From assembly GCA_025464445.1 (NCBI GenBank), contig JAODLY010000044.1, positions 62,001-126,000 of the forward strand: a stretch of DNA of 64,000 nt. The letters run 5' to 3'. The stretch is from Rhodoglobus sp. (GTDB lineage Bacteria > Actinomycetota > Actinomycetes > Actinomycetales > Microbacteriaceae). Shown in pieces: positions 57,755-64,000 of this stretch. The position numbers were made by a program, and so were the translations under genes. Every line of letters starts with the position of its first letter. The first letter of the stretch is position 1. A model generated the notes under the pieces. That model did not search any database. It had not been told where the DNA came from and saw only the letters and a program-made list of their open reading frames with translations.

Positions 57755-59256
57755 TTCTTCCAGCCTTCCAGGGCCGCGAGCTCGATGGCCTCGCCCACGA
57801 GGGTGATCGAGCCGGTCACGAGCACAGCGCGGCGGGGCGCCTCCGCGGCCCAACTACGTGCATCCCGCATCGCACGTTCGAAGTCTTCGAACTGGTAGGT
57901 CGCGTCTTCGTTGGTGAGCTCGAGCACGAGTTCGGCGAGCTCGACGTGGGGCACCGCGCGCTCAGACCGGGACTGGGTCACATGGAAGCGCTTGGCGATC
58001 GGGGCGAGAGCCTTGACGATGCCGCGCGCGTCCTTGTCCTGCAGCACGCCGAGCACGACGACCACCTCGTCGAACGTGAAGTAGGTGCCGAGCGCCGCGG
58101 CCAGGGCGGCCGCGCCGTGCGGGTTGTGCGCGGCATCCACGAGCACCGTCGGCTCTGTGCCGATGATCTGCAGCCGGCCGGGGGATGTCGCGGTGGCGAG
58201 CCCCTCCGCGAGCACATCGCCCACGAGCGGCTGGTCGCCCCCGCCGAGGAACGACTCGACGGCGGAGATCGCCAGGGCGGCGTTGTAACCCTGGTAGTCG
58301 CCGAACAGCGGTAGGAACAGGTCGCGGTAGGTGCCAGCGAGACCGCGCACGGTGATGACCTGTCCGCCGACCGCCACGGCCGAGCTCTCGAGCGCGAACG
58401 CCGAGCCCTCCACCGAGAACGTGGATTCGGTGAGCTCAGCGGCACGCTCGAGCTCGGCGCGGGCATCCGGGGACTGTTGCGCGGAGACGACGTTCGCGAC
58501 GGGCTTGATGATGCCGGCCTTGGTGCGGGCGATCTCGGCAACTGTCGATCCGAGCCGCTGGGTGTGGTCGAGGGCGACCGGGGTGAACACCGCGACCTGC
58601 CCGTCGCCGACATTCGTCGAGTCCCACTCGCCGCCCATGCCGACCTCGATGACGGCGACATCCACCGGTGCGTCGGCGAACGCCGCGAAGGCGAGCACGG
58701 TGAGCGCCTCGAAGAATGTCAACGGCTCCTCGTCTTTCGCGACGAGTTCGGTGTCGACGAGGTCGATGAACGGCCGGATGTCCGCCCAGTTGGCGGCGAG
58801 CGACCGGTTGGAGATGGGCTGGCCGTCGATCACTATGCGCTCGTTGAAGCGCACGAGGTGGGGGCTCGTCATGAGGCCGGTGCGCAGTCCGTACGCTCGA
58901 AGGATGCTCTCGGTGATCCGGCTGGTGGAGGTCTTGCCGTTGGTACCCGTGATGTGGATTATCGGGTAGCTGCGTTGCGGGTCGCCGAGCAGTTCGACTG
59001 CCCTGCGCGTGGCGCTGAGTCGGGGCTGCGGGTTGGATTCGCCGATCCGGGCGAGGAGTTCCTCGTAGACCCTGTCGGCATCCTCCTGGTATTCGGCGTC
59101 TTCGAGCTCGTAGTCCGAGTCATCGTCGATGTTCGTGCCCTCATTACCGTCCGCGAATGGGCTCAGGTCGGCGAGCGGGTTCTCGGGCATGTCGCCGTCC
59201 TCACCGAATTCGTCGGATTGACGATCATCCCCATCAGACACGTTTTTGTCAGACAC
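57751..59256 (-). CDS. folC: Bifunctional folylpolyglutamate synthase/dihydrofolate synthase
   Basis: 501 residues from GTG 59256, which overlaps the ileS stop by eight bases. A 75-residue acidic N-terminal extension precedes the Mur-ligase-like fold: P-loop [58 protein letters not shown]. Adds glutamate to folates. A GTG at 59241 in the same frame is an alternative start. Confidence 0.95.
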   Translation of the reverse strand: MSDKNVSDGDDRQSDEFGEDGDMPENPLADLSPFADGNEGTNIDDDSDYELEDAEYQEDADRVYEELLARIGESNPQPRLSATRRAVELLGDPQRSYPIIHITGTNGKTSTSRITESILRAYGLRTGLMTSPHLVRFNERIVIDGQPISNRSLAANWADIRPFIDLVDTELVAKDEEPLTFFEALTVLAFAAFADAPVDVAVIEVGMGGEWDSTNVGDGQVAVFTPVALDHTQRLGSTVAEIARTKAGIIKPVANVVSAQQSPDARAELERAAELTESTFSVEGSAFALESSAVAVGGQVITVRGLAGTYRDLFLPLFGDYQGYNAALAISAVESFLGGGDQPLVGDVLAEGLATATSPGRLQIIGTEPTVLVDAAHNPHGAAALAAALGTYFTFDEVVVVLGVLQDKDARGIVKALAPIAKRFHVTQSRSERAVPHVELAELVLELTNEDATYQFEDFERAMRDARSWAAEAPRRAVLVTGSITLVGEAIELAALEGWKK

Positions 59257-62200
59257 TGACGGCTCCAGACTTCGATACATCAACGACAAGTACACCAGTG
59301 TTCGAGTACTGCCCGATAGGCAGGATCGCCCGTCGCGAACCGGCCTCGGCGACCAGCGCGGCCGTCGCCTCGGGCTCTGGCGAAAGCACGAAGGCGGTAT
59401 CGAGGGCGAGGGTCTCACCCGCGATCATCTCGGCATAGCGGGAGAGGGCTGCGATATCCGCTTCGGAGGAGCCGGTCACCGCGAGCGAGATGCGGTCGCT
59501 CACCTCGAGACCGGCAGCCTTGCGGCTGTCCTGGATGGCGCGTATGACGTCGCGCGCCAGCCCCTCCGCCTCGAGCTCCGGCGTCGTCTCGGTGTCAAGG
59601 ATGACGAACCCGCCATCGCCGAGGAAGGCGATCGCGCTTGCGGCGTCGGCGGCTTCGAGCTCGAGATCGAACTCACCGGAATGCAGCTCCACCCCGCCGA
59701 CCACCACGCCGTCCTCGGCAGTGAGCCAGTCGCCGGCCTTGGCCGCCTGGATTACCTGCTGCACCTGCTTGCCGAGACGCGGGCCGAGCGCACGGGCGTT
59801 CACGATCAACCGCCTCGTGATGCCGAAAGACTCGAGTGAGTGCTCCTGGATCGAGTCGAATTCGACAGCTTTGACGTTGAGCTCTTCGCGCAGGATGTCG
59901 TCGGCGCCGGCGAACCAGTCGCCGCGCGCGGTCACCACTGTCAGTTTCGCGAGCGGCAGGCGCACGCGCAGGCCGCGGGACTTGCGCAGCGCGAGGGACG
60001 CCGACGCGATCTCCCGCACGTAGTCCATGTGCTCTACGAGCCCGTGGTCAGCCGGGAATGTCGCGGCGTCCGGCCAGTCCTCGAGGTGCACGCTGCGGCC
60101 ACCGGTGAGGCCGCGCCAGATTTCCTCGGCGACGAGCGGGGCGAGTGGAGCCGCGACTCGTGTGACAGTCTCGAGCACCGTGTAGAGCGTGTCGAAGGCG
60201 TCGGCGTCGCCCTGCCAGAACCTGTCCCGGCTGCGGCGCACGTACCAGTTGGTCAGCACGTCGGCGAAGTCGCGAAGCCTGGCGGCGGCGAAGGGGCTGT
60301 CGAACGCTTCGAGCTCTGCCGTGACATCCCGGACCAGCTCCCCCGTCTTGGCGAGGATGTACCTGTCGAGCAGGTTCGCCGAGTCGGTGCGCGCGGTGGC
60401 CTCGTGGTCGGACGCGTTGGCGTAGAGGGTGAAGAAGTAGTACGTGCTCCACAGCGGCAGCAGCAGCTCGCGCACCCCGCCGCGGATCCCCTCCTCGGTG
60501 ACGACGAGGTTGCCGCCGCGGATGACCGGCGACGACATGAGGAACCAGCGCATCGCATCCGCGCCGTCCCTGTCGAAGACCTCGTTGACGTCGGGGTAGT
60601 TGCGCAGGCTCTTGGACATCTTCTGGCCGTCGCTGCCGAGCACGATGCCGTGGCTGATGACGTTCTTGAACGCCGGGCGGTCGAACAGCGCCGTCGACAG
60701 CACGTGCATGAGATAGAACCAGCCGCGGGTCTGCCCGATGTACTCGACGATGAAGTCGGCGGGGCTGTGCGAGTCGAACCAGTCCTGGTTCTCGAACGGG
60801 TAATGCGCCTGGGCGAACGGCATCGAACCAGAGTCGAACCAGACGTCGAAGATGTCGGTGATGCGCCGCATCGTCGACTTGCCTGTCGGGTCGTCAGGAT
60901 TCGGCCGGGTGAGCTCGTCGATGTACGGACGGTGCAGGTCTGTCGGCCGCACTCCGAAGTCGGCCTCGAGTTCATCGAGCGAGCCGTAGACGTCGACGCG
61001 CGGGTATTCGGGGTCGTCGCTCTTCCACACCGGGATGGGGCTGCCCCAGTAGCGGTTGCGGCTTATCGACCAGTCGCGCGCGTTCGCGAGCCACTTGCCG
61101 AACTGCCCGTCTTTGACGTTATCGGGCACCCAGTTGATCTCCTGGTTGAGCTCGCCCATGCGGTCGCGGAACTCCGGTACCTTCACGAACCAGCTCGACA
61201 CGGCCTTATAGATGAGCGGATTGCGGCAGCGCCAGCAGTGCGGGTAACTGTGCTCATAGCTCGCGACCTTGAGCAGCCGGCCGTCGGTGCGCAACTTCTG
61301 GACGAGCGTCTTGTTCGCGTCGAACACCTGCAGCCCGGCAACCTCGGCGATGAGCGGCAGGAACCTGCCGCCCTCGTCCACCGACAGGATTACCGGGATG
61401 CCTGCAGCGGCGCAGACCACCTGGTCGTCTTCACCGTAGGCGGGGGCCTGGTGCACGATGCCGGTGCCTTCGCCGGTTGCGACGTAGTCGGCCACGAGCA
61501 GCTGCCACGCGTTGCCGGTGCCCCACTCCGCGGCATCCGCGTAGTAGTCCCAGAGGCGGGCGTAGCGCACGCCGTCGAGTTCGCGGCCTTTGAGCGTGCG
61601 GCTGATAACGACATCCCCCGCCGACTCGTAGCCGAGCTCCCTGGCGTATGACGGGATGGTGTCGGCAGCGAGCAGGAACTCCGCAACCCCCTGCGCCGAG
61701 CCGTCGCCCGCGCCGAGTGGACCGCTCGGCACGACGGCGTACTCGATGTCGGGACCGACCGCGAGCGCGAGGTTGGTGGGCAGCGTCCATGGCGTTGTCG
61801 TCCAGGCGAGGGCCTTCACGCCGGTGAGTCCCAGGCTCTCGGCCTTCGGGCCGTCGAGTGGGAATGTCACCGTGACGGACTGGTCCTGGCGCATCTTGTA
61901 CACGTCGTCATCCATGCGCAGCTCGTGGTTTGACAGCGGGGTCTGGTCACGCCAGCAATACGGCAGCACCCGGTAGCCCTCGTACGCGAGCCCCTTGTCG
62001 TAGAGCTGCTTGAATGCCCAGATCACGCTCTCCATGAACGAGGGGTCGAGGGTCTTGTAGTCGTTGTCGAAGTCGACCCAGCGGGCCATCCTCGTGACGT
62101 ACTCCTCCCACTCCTTCGTGTACTTGAGCACTCCGGCCTTCGCGGCGGCGTTGAACGCCTCGATGCCCATCTCCTCGATCTGGCTTTTGTCGGTGATGCC

Positions 62201-62521
62201 CAGCTGCCGCTCCGCCTCGAGTTCGGCGGGCAGTCCGTGGGTGTCCCAGCCGAAGCGCCGCTGCACCTGCTTGCCGCGCATCGTCTGGAATCGCGGGAAG
62301 AGGTCTTTGGCGTAGCCGGTGAGCAAATGGCCGTAATGCGGCAGGCCGTTGGCGAACGGCGGGCCGTCGTAGAAGACCCACTCGGGCGCGCCCTCGCGCT
62401 GGTCGATCGACGCCTGGAAGGTGCCGTTCTCTTTCCAATAGGCGAGGACCTGCTCCTCGATCGCCGGAAAGCGCGGCGAAGGGGTGACCGACTCATCGGG
62501 CGTGTGGCGGGGGTAGGACAT
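59249..62521 (-). CDS. ileS: Isoleucyl-tRNA synthetase, long form
   Basis: 1090 residues from ATG 62521. Class I signatures: [13 protein letters not shown] (HIGH, about residue 62), [22 protein letters not shown] (about 632), W-rich editing domain and a long anticodon-binding region. The length and HYGHLL form resemble the eukaryote-like IleS type rather than the E. coli type; if so, lower mupirocin sensitivity would be expected (inference). Preceded by a T-box. Confidence 0.96.
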   Translation of the reverse strand: MSYPRHTPDESVTPSPRFPAIEEQVLAYWKENGTFQASIDQREGAPEWVFYDGPPFANGLPHYGHLLTGYAKDLFPRFQTMRGKQVQRRFGWDTHGLPAELEAERQLGITDKSQIEEMGIEAFNAAAKAGVLKYTKEWEEYVTRMARWVDFDNDYKTLDPSFMESVIWAFKQLYDKGLAYEGYRVLPYCWRDQTPLSNHELRMDDDVYKMRQDQSVTVTFPLDGPKAESLGLTGVKALAWTTTPWTLPTNLALAVGPDIEYAVVPSGPLGAGDGSAQGVAEFLLAADTIPSYARELGYESAGDVVISRTLKGRELDGVRYARLWDYYADAAEWGTGNAWQLLVADYVATGEGTGIVHQAPAYGEDDQVVCAAAGIPVILSVDEGGRFLPLIAEVAGLQVFDANKTLVQKLRTDGRLLKVASYEHSYPHCWRCRNPLIYKAVSSWFVKVPEFRDRMGELNQEINWVPDNVKDGQFGKWLANARDWSISRNRYWGSPIPVWKSDDPEYPRVDVYGSLDELEADFGVRPTDLHRPYIDELTRPNPDDPTGKSTMRRITDIFDVWFDSGSMPFAQAHYPFENQDWFDSHSPADFIVEYIGQTRGWFYLMHVLSTALFDRPAFKNVISHGIVLGSDGQKMSKSLRNYPDVNEVFDRDGADAMRWFLMSSPVIRGGNLVVTEEGIRGGVRELLLPLWSTYYFFTLYANASDHEATARTDSANLLDRYILAKTGELVRDVTAELEAFDSPFAAARLRDFADVLTNWYVRRSRDRFWQGDADAFDTLYTVLETVTRVAAPLAPLVAEEIWRGLTGGRSVHLEDWPDAATFPADHGLVEHMDYVREIASASLALRKSRGLRVRLPLAKLTVVTARGDWFAGADDILREELNVKAVEFDSIQEHSLESFGITRRLIVNARALGPRLGKQVQQVIQAAKAGDWLTAEDGVVVGGVELHSGEFDLELEAADAASAIAFLGDGGFVILDTETTPELEAEGLARDVIRAIQDSRKAAGLEVSDRISLAVTGSSEADIAALSRYAEMIAGETLALDTAFVLSPEPEATAALVAEAGSRRAILPIGQYSNTGVLVVDVSKSGAVSV

Positions 62522-62524
62522 TTC

Positions 62525-62715
62525 TCTCCATCGTGTGTTGACACACGAGGACGACGGATGCCGCGGTACCACCTCGCTTGCCGCCTCGCACCTGGGCGCG
62601 AATCGACCGCTCGTTGCGGCTGTGACGGGCTCCCCGCTCGGTTCTACCCGGGTTCGCACCCGCTCTTCCGAGGACTCCCCGGTGATTGCCGGATCAGCGT
62701 CGCTGTCTCAATCCT
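62525..62715 (-). ncRNA. T-box riboswitch leader of ileS
   Basis: On the minus strand the conserved T-box AGGTGGTACCGCGG lies at 62574-62561, with the antiterminator/antisequestrator partners around it; upstream a short stem I contains CGGCAATCACCGGGGAG, where ATC is a plausible isoleucine specifier. The distal part runs directly to GGAGAGAA and the ileS ATG, with no terminator U-run, so control should be translational, as in other actinobacterial ileS T-boxes. Uncharged tRNA-Ile would open the ribosome site. Confidence 0.9.
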
Positions 62716-62951
62716 ACGGGACTCCCGGCCGCGAGCGGCGAAGCTGACCAGCGACCCGAGCGACCAAAGCCGCACCTCTGCGTGCCGTGGGTGCGGTGGC
62801 GGGGGCGGACAACAGTTCTTGCAAGGAATTGCGCAATGTTCGCAATTACTTAACTTTTCTTAGCATCTTCTTGTCGTGATGAGAAACGCGGGCGTACAGT
62901 GACCGTAATTCCAACGCTGTATCAGGTACACCGAACGGGAACGAGTCAACG

Positions 62952-64000
62952 ATGACACGGAACATAATCACTTCTGTCCGCGGGGCCGCAGTCGCTCCAC
63001 ACAAGCCACATCGGAAATCACGGGGATCGGCGCTGGCCATCGCCATCGCAATCGGTCTCGTCGCCGCGAGTGCCACACCGGCGCTGGCGCAGGCCGACAA
63101 TCACAGCAGCGGTGGCAGCGCTGTCGTAACCCGGGCCGCTCTCGATCCCGCGCTCGTGGCGGGCCGGGGCGCAGACACCGGGTTCAGCGAGCAGGAGGCG
63201 GAGAACGCCGCGACGAACGGCACGCTCATCGGCCCAGACCGCACGGCGTACGCGCTCGCGGCTGAGGCATCCGGCCGCACCGCCGTGCAGCTCACCGCGG
63301 GGCAGTACGTCGACTTCACGCTGCCGGCCGCTGCCAACGCCATAACCGTGCGCTACAGCATCCCCGATTCGGCTCAGGGCGGCGGCATCACGGCGCCGCT
63401 CGAAGTGCGGGTCAACGGTGGTCACAAACAGGAGATCACGCTGACCTCCCAGTACTCCTGGCTGTACAACCAGTACCCGTTCTCGAACGACCCGCAGGCG
63501 GGCCTGCTGCACCCCGACTGGTGGATCACCGAATGCGGCTGTGTGCCAGCGGCAACGACACCCACCCCGACAGTTGCAACCCCGTTCCGGCCCATGCACT
63601 TCTACGACGAACAGCGGTTGCTGCTCGACAAGACGTACAAGGCGGGTGACACCGTGCGCCTGACCGCGCCAGCGGCGAGCGCTTCGGCATGGGTGGTGAT
63701 CGACCTGCTCGACTCACAGCTCGTCGGCAAGCCCTACGTCAAATTGGTGGCAGCCAACGTGCTGCTGTTCGGGGCCGACCCCAAGGGCAAGCGTGACTCG
63801 GCGCAGGCCTTCGACAAGGCGATCGCCTTCGCGAAGAGCCACGGTCTCACCGTGTATGTGCCGCCGGGAACCTACCGCGTCGACCGCCACATCATCGTCG
63901 ACAACGTCACGGTCGAAGGCGCCGGCAGCTGGTACACGATCATCAAGGGCAAAGAGGTTGCGCTTAGCACCCCTGCACCCGACGGATCAGTGCACACCGG
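62952..64000 (+). CDS. Secreted right-handed beta-helix protein (pectate-lyase-like fold), truncated by window end
   Basis: At least 349 residues from ATG 62952, open to the right edge. Signal peptide with a helix (SALAIAIAIGLVAASATPALA, cleavage after ALA near residue 47). Next an acidic beta-sandwich-like domain similar to CBM35/CBM6 modules (about 55-170, VDFTLPAAANAITVRYSIPD), a CGC motif, then the start of a pectate-lyase_3-type helix (LFGADPKGKRDSAQAFDKAI, VYVPPGTYRVDRHIIVDN, VTVEGAGSWYT). Resembles secreted alpha-glucanase/mycodextranase-type enzymes. Substrate unknown. Confidence 0.8.
   Translation, partial: MTRNIITSVRGAAVAPHKPHRKSRGSALAIAIAIGLVAASATPALAQADNHSSGGSAVVTRAALDPALVAGRGADTGFSEQEAENAATNGTLIGPDRTAYALAAEASGRTAVQLTAGQYVDFTLPAAANAITVRYSIPDSAQGGGITAPLEVRVNGGHKQEITLTSQYSWLYNQYPFSNDPQAGLLHPDWWITECGCVPAATTPTPTVATPFRPMHFYDEQRLLLDKTYKAGDTVRLTAPAASASAWVVIDLLDSQLVGKPYVKLVAANVLLFGADPKGKRDSAQAFDKAIAFAKSHGLTVYVPPGTYRVDRHIIVDNVTVEGAGSWYTIIKGKEVALSTPAPDGSVHT

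Noticed and set aside
1-64000. CRISPR arrays and insertion sequences.
   Set aside because: I saw no regularly spaced repeats and no transposase gene in the window; the tandem repeat at 55116 has only two adjacent units.

Overview
The window joins two unlike halves. Bases 1 to about 40,140 are accessory DNA: many small unknown genes, conjugation genes, paralogues and gene debris. Bases about 40,140 to 64,000 are ordinary high-G+C chromosome. The rplU-rpmA-obg-proB-proA-nadD-rsfS order, an Lsr2-type nucleoid protein, a T-box leader on a long IleS and an Rne/Rng with a charged N-terminal tail point to an actinobacterium, probably Microbacteriaceae (inferred from gene order and protein style only).

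Accessory half, left to right. (1) 1-4141: an ABC exporter (FtsX-like permease cut by the window edge, ATPase, peptidoglycan-binding adaptor), a small secreted two-cysteine peptide and a lipoprotein. (2) 4365-8120: a tight operon of SF1 helicase, DarT-type DNA ADP-ribosyltransferase and DraG/ARH-type ADP-ribosylglycohydrolase. I consider this the best candidate for an undescribed defence or toxin-antitoxin system. (3) 8281-13001: small genes, two ribbon-helix-helix paralogues plus a broken third, and an lsr2 gene plus a broken lsr2 copy, made by a segmental duplication. (4) 13072-20388: a transfer-like region on the minus strand with a 971-aa VirB6/TrbL-like protein, a 2-TM protein, four exported proteins (two or three related) and an XRE regulator. 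(5) 20535-24420: small cargo genes (SRAP, CsbD, hexapeptide-repeat protein) and remnants. (6) 24481-30003: a three-gene overlapping operon of unknown function whose last protein may start with a PIN-like fold, facing a pair of overlapping paralogues of unknown function. (7) 30107-36448: MT-A70 methyltransferase, VirD4/TraG-like coupling ATPase, replication-relaxation protein and small partners. (8) 36736-40251: excisionase, tyrosine integrase, an apparently intact attP (22-bp arm repeats flanking a tRNA-Lys 3' half) and a large serine recombinase whose frame runs into tRNA-Ala(GGC).

The right edge of the element lies next to tRNA-Ala at 40142-40215; the left edge is outside the window. No VirB4-type ATPase is visible here, so the transfer machinery is incomplete or continues to the left. 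Because the tyrosine-integrase attP looks unrecombined, the serine recombinase is the better candidate for having placed the element, or the element is composite.

The chromosomal half carries acetolactate decarboxylase, ribosome silencing factor, NAD synthesis (NadD), proline synthesis (ProB, ProA), Obg, ribosomal proteins L21 and L27, a permease/TIGR03943 pair, Rne/Rng ribonuclease, a VKOR/DsbA-like disulfide pair, Ndk, DUF4233, FolC, IleS with a T-box, and the start of a secreted beta-helix protein. A 38-nt perfect hairpin with shared downstream sequence occurs twice (49205 and 52528).
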